A DNA stretch of 64,000 nucleotides from JAJCYX01 sp965243825 (GTDB lineage: Bacteria; Chloroflexota; Dehalococcoidia; Lucifugimonadales; Lucifugimonadaceae). The notes beneath the pieces were generated by a model. That model saw nothing but the letters and a program-made list of their open reading frames with translations, had not been told where the DNA came from and searched no databases. Each line of letters starts with the position of its first letter. The stretch's first letter is position 1. The stretch is taken from positions 868,001-932,000 of the forward strand of contig CBDEVT010000001.1 in the NCBI GenBank assembly GCA_965243825.1, read 5' to 3'. This document shows, in pieces, positions 8,123 to 16,582 of the stretch. A program made the position numbers and the translations under genes.

Positions 8123-8625
8123 AACTATCCCCTCGCTGGAGCCCGGGCACTGTCCGCAAGGCATCCGAGACTCCTCGGACTTCCCCCCGTTGCGGACCGT
8201 TGCACCCGCCCCGGCTATACATGAGGGGCCACTGGCCTGCACTCATGACTGGGTGCGGGACAGCCACACCACGCCGGGTACGGCTCACTCACACAACATT
8301 GGAGACAGGTACTCACCGCGTAATCAGTAGTTAAACGGTTAGTAATCGCGGTTCGAATCAGTCCTCGGTTCAGGGTTTTCGACAGGTTCAGACGCGGGCT
8401 TGCGTTTGGCAGTAGTAGCGCGCGGTGCAAGTGGGAAAGATTTACTCGAGCCAGCCATCGGCAATAGCAAGTCCTTGTTACTGAAGTGGCTGTTTCTGAA
8501 CTGGGAGGGTCTCCTTAAGTGGGTGACACGCACGTCATCCAAGTAAAACCGTGATAGGGTTACTCGCTACGCGTCGGCAAAGCTCCACGCCAACGCGCAA
8601 TTCGATTTGTGGAGCAGGAATCAGC

Positions 8626-8682
8626 ATGAGGTCAGAGATGCGAAAAATGCCGGTACTTTTTATTACCGGCCTCGCTTGCTGA
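8626..8682 (+). CDS. Possible 18-residue small open frame
   Basis: ATG 8626 is preceded by AGGA seven bases upstream and opens a frame MRSEMRKMPVLFITGLAC that ends in TGA at 8680-8682. The short basic start followed by a hydrophobic run is peptide-like, but a frame of this size arises easily by chance. It overlaps the hairpin at 8649-8670, so it could also be an artefact of that structure. Confidence 0.15.
   Translation: MRSEMRKMPVLFITGLAC
8643..8670 (-). terminator. Minus-strand terminator-like hairpin
   Basis: A perfect 7-bp stem: GCCGGTA (8649-8655) with TACCGGC (8664-8670). Read on the minus strand it is followed by ATTTTTCG. It would end a minus-strand transcript arising between here and about 9.2 kb, where no minus gene is visible, or act as a plus-strand leader hairpin. 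Confidence 0.4.
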
Positions 8683-8861
8683 CGCTGGACCCTTCGCCTT
8701 AGACGTTCAATTCCTGAACGCAGGCAGTATCGGGCACAGCGCAGGCAAGCAGGCCAAAACAGCCAGAAATCTGGTTGGCTGCGCGTAGAGCCCGAACGAT
8801 CTTACGTTTCGTCCCTCTCTCTGCCGCCGTCAACCAGGCAACTAATAGCAGGGAGAACACA

Positions 8862-9155
8862 ATGCAGTCGCCTTTACACGAACGGACCCTTAGCCGGTTC
8901 TCGTTCGCCGCGCGCCCACAACCACCAGCTTTCTATCCGGTGCAGGTAGCAACGAACGAGCAACTCAGTGATCGAGAGCTCGAAGTACTCAAGCATGTAG
9001 CCGAGGGGCTTTCCAACAAGGAGATCGCCTCCGTACTTGCGATCAGTACACACACTGTTGCCAGGCACGTAACCAACATCATGCGAAAGCTGGATGCTGC
9101 AAACCGGGCCCAGGCGGCAACAATGGCGCTGCGCAGTGGATTACTTGTCTACTAG
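8862..9155 (+). CDS. Small LuxR/NarL-type DNA-binding protein, no receiver domain
   Basis: A 97-residue transcription regulator. Residues of about 35-95 are a complete LuxR-type helix-turn-helix: LSDRELEVLKHVAEGLSNKE, IASVLAISTHTVARHVTNIM, RKLDAANRAQAATMA. The first 30 residues are unstructured-looking (Pro and Phe rich) and there is no phosphoacceptor receiver domain, so it is an orphan HTH rather than a normal response regulator. The start is ATG 8862, with GGGAG at 8851-8855 six bases upstream; longer readings lack an SD. A strong terminator follows. Its divergent neighbour is the archaellin-like gene, making that a candidate target by context only. Confidence 0.85.
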   Translation: MQSPLHERTLSRFSFAARPQPPAFYPVQVATNEQLSDRELEVLKHVAEGLSNKEIASVLAISTHTVARHVTNIMRKLDAANRAQAATMALRSGLLVY

Positions 9156-9500
9156 CAAATCGCCGCAATGCCGGCCCAACGTAACAGGCTTAACTCGCTG
9201 ATTCCGAGATCCTGTGAAGAGGCCTCTCCTGAGATGGAGAGGCCTCTTCTCGTTTTGCCTTAGTTGTGCAATCGCGACACTGTGGTAGTCAGAGAATAGC
9301 CCTGGTTGTGGAGCTACGAGTCGATCCTGCCAACCGTGCCGACTAACTGTGGAATTTACGGAGTGTGACCGCAGAAACTACTTGCTGCCGCGTTCAAATC
9401 GAGAGGTCGTCCTACCGACGCTCCCCGCGCCGGCTGGCGCTGGGAATCATGTGCGCAGGCACCACCGGTCACCCATACAAATCGTTTCCAAAGATGTGTA
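9156..9500. other. Gene-free interval between luxR-type gene and the convergent PLP-enzyme gene
   Basis: About 345 bases. Apart from the terminator at 9216-9254 I see nothing that supports a gene, RNA or repeat. Confidence 0.5.
9216..9254 (+). terminator. Strong terminator after the luxR-type gene
   Basis: A perfect 14-bp stem: GAAGAGGCCTCTCC (9216-9229) with its complement at 9236-9249, six-base loop, then TCGTTTTG. The stem is symmetric enough to work in both directions between convergent genes. Confidence 0.85.
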
Positions 9501-10637
9501 CTAGGTCAGAGCCTCGAGGAGTCGCTCAGCGATTATCTTCTCTTCGCCATCCTGGACGTTCACCATGACAATGTTGATCTCATTGCCGACTCCACCACCG
9601 CCAACCCGGATAGACGGGTTTCCGTCAAGTAGCTTCTGCCGAACTTCTGACGGGGTTGGCCCGGTCCAGTTTCTCTCGAAATAGATCACCGGCTGCGGTC
9701 CCTGCCTGTCCACCGGCGTGTCTTCGATGACGACTCGCAGACCTTCGATTCCTTCAAGTTTTCGAGCCACGTAGTCAGCCTTGGATCGCCATCCGGCGAT
9801 GATCGATGCCTCATCGGTATCCATGTACAGCTCAAGCGCAGCCACCATCCCAACAAGGTTCTCTTTCGAGACCTTCATCGGTCGCCCGATACCAGCCTTA
9901 GGACTATCGAGATTCAGCGAGTTGAGGAACGCCGCTTCCATCAGGTCTTTGCGGCCTGCCAGAAGTCCGGCTGACTGAGGTCCACCTATGCCCTTTCCTC
10001 CTGAGAACGCCACCATGTCAGCTCCCATACCAATGAACCTTGAGAGGTTTTCTCTGGGTGGGACCTCCGCAGCAGCGTCCACCAGGACGGGCAGATTGTG
10101 AGCATGTGCAATCTCAATCGTCTTCTCTAGCCCGAGGCCTGGCTTGATGAAAGGACCAATGACGAAAGCAACCGCGCACGTTTGATCCGTGATCGCAGAT
10201 TCAAGGTGATATGGCCTGGCTGATTCCACAGCTCCAAACTCGACGATCTTCGCCCCTGGTACCTGGAAGGCTCCGTCGTACCGGTTCCGTTGACCTTTGA
10301 ACAGCAGGATCTCGTTCTTGAGTCCTGTCGTGTCAGGCAGCCGCTCTACCTTTGCTTCGTCGGTTCCGGTCATGCAAGCGGCTGCCATCAACACCTCGGC
10401 CGCTGCGCATCCAGCTGTAACGAGGCCCATATCGGCATTGCATGCGCGGGCGACCACCTCTCCTGCTGCCCTGTTGAGATCTTTCATATCTACGAAGGCG
10501 CCAGCAGCTTCATCCATCGCACGGAGCACCTCAGGGCGCATTAGGCTGCCGCCGAGGGCGGTAACCCAGCTCTGGGCATTGATCACGGGCTTGACGCCAA
10601 GTTTCTTGTAAACCTCAGGCCAGTGCTGATCTGTCAT
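9501..10637 (-). CDS. PLP-dependent SelA-family / class V-fold enzyme
   Basis: A 378-residue fold-type I PLP enzyme of the SelA-like superfamily, which includes L-seryl-tRNA(Sec) selenium transferase and D-glucosaminate-6-phosphate ammonia-lyase types. Visible landmarks are INAQSWVTALGGSLMRPEV at the N-terminus (ring-stacking region), TAGCAAAEVLMAAACMTGTD (PLP phosphate loop), the Asp of LPVLVDAAAEVPP and the Schiff-base Lys in VAFSGGKGIGGPQSAGLL. No selenocysteine machinery is nearby and the protein is shorter than true SelA, so an amino-sugar or hydroxy-amino-acid lyase is likelier. Substrate unknown. It is minus-strand, 146 bases downstream of rlmN, and probably independent. Confidence 0.8.
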   Translation of the reverse strand: MTDQHWPEVYKKLGVKPVINAQSWVTALGGSLMRPEVLRAMDEAAGAFVDMKDLNRAAGEVVARACNADMGLVTAGCAAAEVLMAAACMTGTDEAKVERLPDTTGLKNEILLFKGQRNRYDGAFQVPGAKIVEFGAVESARPYHLESAITDQTCAVAFVIGPFIKPGLGLEKTIEIAHAHNLPVLVDAAAEVPPRENLSRFIGMGADMVAFSGGKGIGGPQSAGLLAGRKDLMEAAFLNSLNLDSPKAGIGRPMKVSKENLVGMVAALELYMDTDEASIIAGWRSKADYVARKLEGIEGLRVVIEDTPVDRQGPQPVIYFERNWTGPTPSEVRQKLLDGNPSIRVGGGGVGNEINIVMVNVQDGEEKIIAERLLEALT

Positions 10638-10783
10638 CTGTTTCTCTCTGTTTGCGGAGGGTTAAGTCCTGGAGTCGATTTCCAGGAGGTGAACATTCTT
10701 CAATGAGGTCGATACGATCAAACGGCGACAGTGTAGCGCGGCGTAAGGCACTACGCGGAACGGGAAACGACAGTTAAAGACGA

Positions 10784-11998
10784 TCAATCAGTTGCTGACG
10801 CGGGCTGTGCTTCGTCGTCAGAGCCCACAGCGCGGGCTCTCAGTTGACCGCAGCCAGCGTTGATGTCGATGCCCTTTTCCATGCGTATCGTCGAGGGCAC
10901 TCCGTATTCACGAAGCTTCTGCTGGAACGCTGACCTGAACTCGCGCGCAGGGCGTTTGAACGGCCCATCCTCGGTCGGATTGACCGGTATCAGATTCACG
11001 TGGCACAGCATGCCCTTGAGCAGCTTTCCAAGCGCGTCGGCATGGGCTTCGGAGTCGTTCTGACCGTGAAGCATTACGTACTCGAAGAAGATTCGTCGAT
11101 TCGTCTTCTCGACATACTTCTTGCACGCTTCGATCAGCTGTTCAATAGGATATCGGCGGTTGACGGGCATCGTCTCGGAGCGGGTCTCGTTGTCCGGGGC
11201 ATGCAGCGAAACCGCCAGGTTGATCTGGATATCTTCCTTCGCCAGGTGAAGGATCTGCGGCACCAGTCCTACGGTTGAGACCGTTATGTGGCGTGCGCCG
11301 ATATGCAAACCCTGATCGTCGTTAAGGGTGCGAATCGCCGCCACGCTGTTTTTATAGTTGGCCAGAGGCTCCCCCATGCCCATGAACACGACGTTCGTCA
11401 CGCCTTGTCGTTCGCCCTTTGTTCGTGAGCCTCCAGCGATTTGGGCATCGTCTTCAGCCCGGGCGACTCTTTCCATGAAGACGACCTGTGACACGATCTC
11501 TCCGACTGACAGTTGGCGTCTGAATCCCTGCTGTCCGGTCGCGCAAAAGGTACATCCGAGGGCGCATCCGGCCTGCGTGGAGACGCAGACCGTCCGCCGT
11601 ACTTTGCGGTGACCGTCCGGCTCGTATCTCATCAGGACCGTCTCTATCAGTTCACCGTCAGGCAGCTTGAACAGTGCTTTGTCGGTTGAGCCGTCTTTGG
11701 ATGTTAGGTAAAAGACTTTCTCCAGTGGACTGACCAGGAACCGCTCTTTCAGCTGCTCGCGCAACTTCGCAGGTAGCGAGGTCATCTCATCGAATGAATC
11801 GCGCACTTCGAAGTAGAGTGAGCGCCAGAGTTGGCGAGCGCGGTAGGCAGGCTGCCCGAGTTCGGTCACCAGTGCCTCGAGCTCAACATGAGAAAGGTCA
11901 AGGATAGAGTCCAAATCTTGACCGTTGGAGCCAGATTTGTGAGTACTCACGGAGTCGTCGAGTATTTCCAAGGCAAATTTATCGTCTGTAGATGTCAT
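10784..11998 (-). CDS. rlmN: 23S rRNA A2503 / tRNA A37 dual-specificity methyltransferase
   Basis: A radical-SAM enzyme that places a C2 methyl on A2503 of 23S rRNA (and A37 of some tRNAs). The 404-residue protein has the radical-SAM cluster CALGCTFC (CxxxCxxC), the family words GEIVSQVVFMERV, FMGMGEPLANY, HITVSTVGL and AVSLHAPDNETR, and the methyl-carrier Cys region GIDINAGCGQLRARA near the C-terminus. The first 35 or so residues are an acidic, Ser-rich extension not needed for the fold. Its start (ATG 11998) is divergent from the glycosidase gene by 119 bases. Confidence 0.96.
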   Translation of the reverse strand: MTSTDDKFALEILDDSVSTHKSGSNGQDLDSILDLSHVELEALVTELGQPAYRARQLWRSLYFEVRDSFDEMTSLPAKLREQLKERFLVSPLEKVFYLTSKDGSTDKALFKLPDGELIETVLMRYEPDGHRKVRRTVCVSTQAGCALGCTFCATGQQGFRRQLSVGEIVSQVVFMERVARAEDDAQIAGGSRTKGERQGVTNVVFMGMGEPLANYKNSVAAIRTLNDDQGLHIGARHITVSTVGLVPQILHLAKEDIQINLAVSLHAPDNETRSETMPVNRRYPIEQLIEACKKYVEKTNRRIFFEYVMLHGQNDSEAHADALGKLLKGMLCHVNLIPVNPTEDGPFKRPAREFRSAFQQKLREYGVPSTIRMEKGIDINAGCGQLRARAVGSDDEAQPASATD

Positions 11999-12117
11999 TC
12001 CGTGCGTATTTCTGGCCCGTTCTCCGGATCGACCGCGGATGCTGCCTCACAAGTTTACCGCTCTCTGCTACGAATCTCAGCGGCACGGCCCCCTGCACGT
12101 ACATAGACTCAGTCGCT

Positions 12118-13380
12118 ATGACACAACCAGATCAGACAATCTCCGCTCCTAAGACTCTTGAGGAGCTTGCTCTTGCTCGGCTCAAGGCAAATCGACGCAC
12201 CGGCTACGATCCGTTTTACAAGTTCAACTACGAGTACTCGATGCCGTCACCCGGGCGCTACCACTGGCAGTGGTTCTGGGACTCCTGTTTTCATGTGATT
12301 GCCCTGTCGCGCCTTGACACAGAGATGGCACGACGTGAACTGGAGACGATATTTGCCACGCAACGAGATGACGGTTTTATCGGGCATATCGTCTACTGGG
12401 GCCGCCGTGGGGCGTTTCTGACTGCCCTCTACTTCCAGGGTAAGTTTGGAGAGTGGCGGAGGCGGCACTCCGCTATGCTCCAGCCACCTCTTATCGCCCA
12501 GACTGTAGAGGCTCTGTACAAGGCGACCAGAGACCGTGAGTTGCTTAACCAGGCTCTGCCGAAAGTGATCGCCTACTACGACTGGATAGCCAGGGAGCGA
12601 GATCCCGACGACACGGGACTCATCTCAATAATCTCTCCGTTCGAATGCGGAATGGACAACTCCCCGGTTTTTGATACGCCGTTAGGCCTCAAGCACCCCG
12701 GCCGCAACGCACTCTTGATCAAGAACCGGCTTCTAGACCTGAACAACGCGTTCCGCGGCAATTTCGATTACCGCAAGATCCGGAGTCGCAACGGCTTCAA
12801 CGTGGTTGATCCGTTCATGAACGCGGTCATGGCCGATGGCCTGCGAACAACCGCTCGTTTGTTAGCCGACTCTGATCTTGCCGACAGATCTGGTGAATTC
12901 GATGCCCGTGCGGGGGTAATGGAGGAAGCGATCAACGATCAGCTCTGGGATGAGGACCTCGGCTACTACATTTATCTGTCGGGCAACAGACGGGAACGGC
13001 TCAACGACCTGACAGCGGGATCATTGATGCCGATTATGTGCGAATCTACTCCAGCAGACAGGATTGGAAAGGTGGTCGAGCATCTCGGCAACGAAGAGGA
13101 GTTCTGGTCAACGCTTCCGGTGCCCAGCCTCGCCCGCAATCATCCAGACTATGACCCGGTTGGTGAGCGGTCCATCTGGCGTGGACCCGTCTGCATGAAC
13201 CTGAATTGGTTTCTGATCAGGGGCCTTCGCCGACACGGCTACAAGGAGATGGCTGACCAGATCGCAGAGAAGTCCAGGGAGGCGACTTACCGGGATTTCC
13301 GCGAGTTCTACTCGCCTGAGACCGGAGCAGGCATGCGCGGCACGCAGTTCGGGTGGGCCACAGCGTCAGTTGACATGTAA
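12118..13380 (+). CDS. GH63-type glycoside hydrolase, mannosylglycerate hydrolase-like
   Basis: A 420-residue (alpha/alpha)6-barrel glycosidase. The motif HWQWFWDSCFHVIALSRLD, the GFIGHIVYWGRR block, the acidic SPFECGMDNSPVF region, and a C-terminal WRGPVCMNLNWFLIRGLRRHG followed by FGWATASVDM are the pattern of the compact GH63 enzymes that hydrolyse mannosylglycerate and glucosylglycerate. If so it would recycle these compatible solutes in the cytoplasm; no signal peptide is present. A trehalase-like activity is the alternative. The start at ATG 12118 fits the compact family better than the longer in-frame reading from 11992, which would overlap the rlmN start. Confidence 0.82.
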   Translation: MTQPDQTISAPKTLEELALARLKANRRTGYDPFYKFNYEYSMPSPGRYHWQWFWDSCFHVIALSRLDTEMARRELETIFATQRDDGFIGHIVYWGRRGAFLTALYFQGKFGEWRRRHSAMLQPPLIAQTVEALYKATRDRELLNQALPKVIAYYDWIARERDPDDTGLISIISPFECGMDNSPVFDTPLGLKHPGRNALLIKNRLLDLNNAFRGNFDYRKIRSRNGFNVVDPFMNAVMADGLRTTARLLADSDLADRSGEFDARAGVMEEAINDQLWDEDLGYYIYLSGNRRERLNDLTAGSLMPIMCESTPADRIGKVVEHLGNEEEFWSTLPVPSLARNHPDYDPVGERSIWRGPVCMNLNWFLIRGLRRHGYKEMADQIAEKSREATYRDFREFYSPETGAGMRGTQFGWATASVDM

Positions 13381-13421
13381 CCTGTTCTGACAGGAATTCA
13401 TTGCCGTTTGACGAGTGGTCT

Positions 13422-13438
13422 GTTAGCACTATGTTAAC
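13422..13438 (+). promoter_or_regulatory. Possible Pho-box-like direct repeat before pstB
   Basis: GTTAGC (13422-13427) and GTTAAC (13433-13438) repeat with an 11-base period, as PhoP half-sites do. A third copy is only weakly recognisable downstream (near 13452). Placed 25-40 bases before the first possible pstB start. Confidence 0.3.
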
Positions 13439-13462
13439 GTTCTGACACTAACGTCACCGTTC

Positions 13463-14374
13463 ATGGTTTCCAACACAAACGCTTCGACTACTCCGGAACA
13501 GAGTGCCACAGGGCAAAGCCTCAGGCCAAACACAGATTTCATGACACAGACCGACCCAGTCTCGATCACAGAAGCGGGACTCGAAGAGAACATCGCTCGA
13601 TTTGACGACGAAGACCTGGTGATCGAGGCGAAGAACATCTCTGTCCGCTACGGCGACAACCTCGCAATCGAAAACGTCTCGATGCAGGTGCCACGGAATA
13701 GCGTGATTGCACTCATCGGCCCTTCAGGCTGCGGCAAGAGCACGCTGATCCGCTGTTTCAACCGAATGAACGATCTGATTCCATCGGCGAAAGTTACCGG
13801 TGAGGTGATCTACAACGGTACAAACATATACGGGCCAGACGAGGACCCTACCGAGATCAGGTTCAACATCGGAATGGTGTTTCAGCGCCCGAACCCATTC
13901 CCCAAAAGCATCTACGACAACGTAGCGTTCGGCCCGCGCATCAATGGCATGGACGTGGACATGGATGAGGTGGTGGAGCGTTCGCTCAGGCGGGCCGCGT
14001 TGTGGGACGAGGTCAAAGACCGCCTGAAGGACAACGGATTGAGCCTGTCTGGTGGTCAACAACAGCGCCTTTGCATAGCCCGCACTCTCGCAGTTGACCC
14101 TGACGTCGTGCTGATGGACGAACCAGCATCCGCACTTGACCCGATCTCTACTCAAGCCATTGAAGACCTAATCACCGAGCTTTCATCCCGATACTCCATC
14201 ATCATCGTTACTCACAACATGCAGCAGGCGACGCGTATTGCGGACTATGCAGCGGTGCTGATGGCTGGTGAAGAGCGAATCGGCAGGCTTATTGAGTATG
14301 GACCAAACAGCCAGATCTTCGATACGCCTCTCGATTCGCGCACCGAAGCCTACGTAACCGGCCGAATCGGCTAG
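13463..14374 (+). CDS. pstB: Phosphate ABC transporter ATP-binding protein
   Basis: Powers phosphate uptake by the PstSCAB importer at the cytoplasmic face of the membrane. It has Walker A GPSGCGKSTLIRCFNRMNDL, the Q-loop GMVFQRPNPFPKSIYDNVAFG (a PstB hallmark), signature LSGGQQQRLCIARTLA, Walker B VVLMDEPASALDPIS and the switch His in IIIVTHNMQQA. The reading from 13463 gives 303 residues with a 40-residue polar N-terminal extension; ATG 13541 (MTQTDPVS) gives 277, closer to the family. No pstS, pstC or pstA lies upstream, where a glycosidase gene sits instead. phoU follows 42 bases downstream. Confidence 0.95.
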   Translation: MVSNTNASTTPEQSATGQSLRPNTDFMTQTDPVSITEAGLEENIARFDDEDLVIEAKNISVRYGDNLAIENVSMQVPRNSVIALIGPSGCGKSTLIRCFNRMNDLIPSAKVTGEVIYNGTNIYGPDEDPTEIRFNIGMVFQRPNPFPKSIYDNVAFGPRINGMDVDMDEVVERSLRRAALWDEVKDRLKDNGLSLSGGQQQRLCIARTLAVDPDVVLMDEPASALDPISTQAIEDLITELSSRYSIIIVTHNMQQATRIADYAAVLMAGEERIGRLIEYGPNSQIFDTPLDSRTEAYVTGRIG

Positions 14375-14416
14375 CCTGACCGCAGGCCATGCGGCTACCA
14401 GACACGGGAGGTAGAA

Positions 14417-15109
14417 ATGGCCAGAGCAGAATTCGATAGAGACCTCAGCCAGCTCGAGGCGGAGATCGTCTTGATGGGTGGGATGGTTGAAGCGGCGATC
14501 ATTGATGCACTCAAAGGCCTTGCCAATCGGGACCTCGAGTTGTCTCAAAAAGTCGTGGACGCCGATGATCGAATAGACGACAAAGAGCAAGAAATCGAAG
14601 AGTCGGCAATTGATTTGCTTCGAAAGGAAGCTCCCGTTGCAGGGGATCTTCGCAGGATCATGACCGCTCTATTCGTCGCTGGAGAGCTTGAGCGCATTGG
14701 CGACTACGCCGAGGGCATCGCAAAGATAAGCCTGATGATGGGCAGCCAGCCACCGCTGAAGGAACTGATCGATATTCCGCGGATGGCAGAGATAGCGTTA
14801 GGCATGCTGAAGCGCAGTCTTGAAGCGTTTATCGAGCGCGATGCCGTCCGTGCCCAGGAAGTTGCAAACTCGATCGGGCCATCTGATGATGAAGTCGATG
14901 TACTGTACGAAACGGTACAGACGGATCTGATCGAACTCATGAAGCAGAGCCCCGAAAACATCGAACGGGCGACGTACCTGCTCTGGGCTGCACACAACTT
15001 CGAGCGTGTGGCTGATCGATCGACCAATATCGCGGAACGGGCAATCTACCTTGCGACCGGTCAAACAGTGAACGTAGGTGCCACCGAGGTTCCGACCGAT
15101 CCGTTCTAA
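14417..15109 (+). CDS. phoU: Phosphate signalling protein PhoU
   Basis: A cytoplasmic negative regulator that links the Pst transporter to the Pho two-component system. The 230-residue protein is two PhoU repeats of three helices each. The metal-cluster motifs DDRIDDKEQEIEE (repeat 1) and DDEVDVLYETVQTDL (repeat 2) are visible, together with RRIMTALFVAGELERIGDYAEGIA and WAAHNFERVADRSTNIAER. Length and repeat spacing are normal. An SD GGGAGG lies shortly before ATG 14417. It is co-directional with pstB, 42 bases behind. Confidence 0.95.
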   Translation: MARAEFDRDLSQLEAEIVLMGGMVEAAIIDALKGLANRDLELSQKVVDADDRIDDKEQEIEESAIDLLRKEAPVAGDLRRIMTALFVAGELERIGDYAEGIAKISLMMGSQPPLKELIDIPRMAEIALGMLKRSLEAFIERDAVRAQEVANSIGPSDDEVDVLYETVQTDLIELMKQSPENIERATYLLWAAHNFERVADRSTNIAERAIYLATGQTVNVGATEVPTDPF

Positions 15110-15124
15110 CCGGGGCTGTGCTCG

Positions 15125-16390
15125 TCAGTACAACAGTGCACCGGCGATGGACACGAACGATGCTCCAGACTCATCAGCCGGACACTGCTGATAGCCCAGC
15201 CAGTGCCCATCTGTAGCCTCGGCAGCCCATAAAGCCATGTAGATCGGCGCCAGTCCGCATACCCTGCTGTAGTCATGCTCGCGCTTCAGCACGTCCAGAA
15301 AGGTTCTGTGATCGCCCTTGATCACGGCAGACATCAGCTCCTCGTCATGCTCTTCAATCTCGCGCTTGATGAGATCGTCAGACTCTTCTTCGTCACCAAA
15401 AACGGGACCGACATGCGAAAGATCGGCGGCAGCTACGAAGAGGGTGCGTCGATGCCGCGCTGTCTGTTGAAGGAGTCCAATGGCGTCTGCGATCTGCGGG
15501 TGATCGGACGGTACGGCATCTCTGAGCTTCCCTTCCTCCTGGACATAGTCGCCGAGCGATCCACAGAGAATCGGTAGAACTCGAACAGCGTTGTCGCCGA
15601 TAGCCCAGTTAAGCCAGATAGAAGCCAGTTCGATCGAATGCTCGCTTAGGTGATTGGCTTCATCCGCGAACGGGTGATTCTCCACACTGCTATCTGCTTT
15701 CAGAACTCTCGCCAATTTGCTCACGAGATCCGTATCCGTGGGCAAGATGTTCCACGCGGTCGCATAGCTCTGCTCCGTCAAGGTGAGGCGGGGACCTGCG
15801 CCCTGATGATCAGTACCGAAAATCACTGCTAGTTCGATGTCTTCCAGATCAGGAGCCGCCCCGCGCCAGAGTTCAGCGTAAGTCTCACCGCCGCGGTTGT
15901 AGTCAATATGCGGCGAAACGATAGCTTTCAGTGTCTTGCTAGATGGTTCTTGTTCGGATGAAATATCCGGAGCGAACGCCTCCATGAAATCGAGAAGATC
16001 GTCGGGGTCCTCCGGATACGCCTGACCTTCTAGCGAAGGGATGCGAAAGTCGGCTGAGCGATACTCATCAAGTCGACGCTTCACTTCGTTTTCGTAGCGC
16101 TGCCCATCCAGCAGAAACAGGCCATCCAGTTGCTGAAACAGGTCCTTCACAGCAGCGTCCCCTGGACCGGTCGGGCCGGTTGCACCAGATGCGCTGGCAG
16201 AAGAGATGATCTCCTCGACCGTCTTCGAACCGTCGGCTTGAGCCAGGAAGGGACCCATCTCCTGGCGCACCATCAGAGCCTTCTCGGCCATCCGTCTGGG
16301 ATCCTTGATGAGGAAGTATGCTTCCCCTTCTTGTTCGACGCGTTGAACCTCAAGCGAACGAAGTTTCGGGCGTTCTGGGCTATCGGGCAT
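15125..16390 (-). CDS. MEMO1-family / AmmeMemoRadiSam system protein B-like, with N-terminal extension
   Basis: The MEMO fold is related to class III extradiol dioxygenases and is often found with AMMECR1 and a radical-SAM partner. Residues of about 150-421 contain the family's core: AIVSPHIDYNRGGETYAELW, VIFGTDHQG, DEANHLSEHSIELASIWLNW, VRVLPILCGS and FVAAADLSHVGPVFGD, which supply the conserved His/Asp/Cys pocket. The first 150 residues are an extra domain, rich in Lys/Glu, resembling a PqqD-like or scaffold segment (KTVEEIISSASASG ... LFQQLDGLFLLDGQRYENEV). Neither AMMECR1 nor the radical-SAM partner is nearby. It converges on phoU, 15 bases away. Biochemical role unknown. Confidence 0.85.
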   Translation of the reverse strand: MPDSPERPKLRSLEVQRVEQEGEAYFLIKDPRRMAEKALMVRQEMGPFLAQADGSKTVEEIISSASASGATGPTGPGDAAVKDLFQQLDGLFLLDGQRYENEVKRRLDEYRSADFRIPSLEGQAYPEDPDDLLDFMEAFAPDISSEQEPSSKTLKAIVSPHIDYNRGGETYAELWRGAAPDLEDIELAVIFGTDHQGAGPRLTLTEQSYATAWNILPTDTDLVSKLARVLKADSSVENHPFADEANHLSEHSIELASIWLNWAIGDNAVRVLPILCGSLGDYVQEEGKLRDAVPSDHPQIADAIGLLQQTARHRRTLFVAAADLSHVGPVFGDEEESDDLIKREIEEHDEELMSAVIKGDHRTFLDVLKREHDYSRVCGLAPIYMALWAAEATDGHWLGYQQCPADESGASFVSIAGALLY

Positions 16391-16582
16391 GACTTTCCTG
16401 GAAGATCAGTCGAGCAAGCTGACATCTTAGCCAGTAAGAGGGTCCTGCTCGTTCACGGTAATGAGGCAGATTGGTTACACCGAATCATACGCACCGCTTC
16501 CAGGGCAAGTTCAAAGGAAACTCGGCACAAACGTCCTGAATTCAGACGTTTCGCAGCCTGTACGAATCCCAGGGTCCGAAGG

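Larger units (their letters stand above)
8123..8861. other. 739-base divergent region between archaellin-like gene and luxR-type gene
   Basis: No conventional gene. It should contain the outward promoters of both neighbours. Visible structures are a hairpin TCCGAG-4-CTCGGA (8164-8179), a stem GCTCCAC/GTGGAGC (8582-8588 with 8609-8615), a minus-strand terminator-like hairpin (8643-8670), CGTTCA-5-TGAACG near 8703-8719, and a possible 18-codon frame at 8626-8682. I could not match it to a known riboswitch. Confidence 0.4.

Noticed and set aside
8340..8370. GGTTCGAATC, a tRNA T-loop-like motif
   Set aside because: Bases on both sides do not form a T stem or acceptor arm, and no anticodon arm can be drawn upstream.
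8545..8620. Resemblance to a c-di-GMP-I (GEMM) riboswitch from GGCAAAGC..CACG
   Set aside because: The second half of the GEMM core (GGTAGC..GGGTT) is missing, and the stem GCTCCAC/GTGGAGC does not fit its topology.
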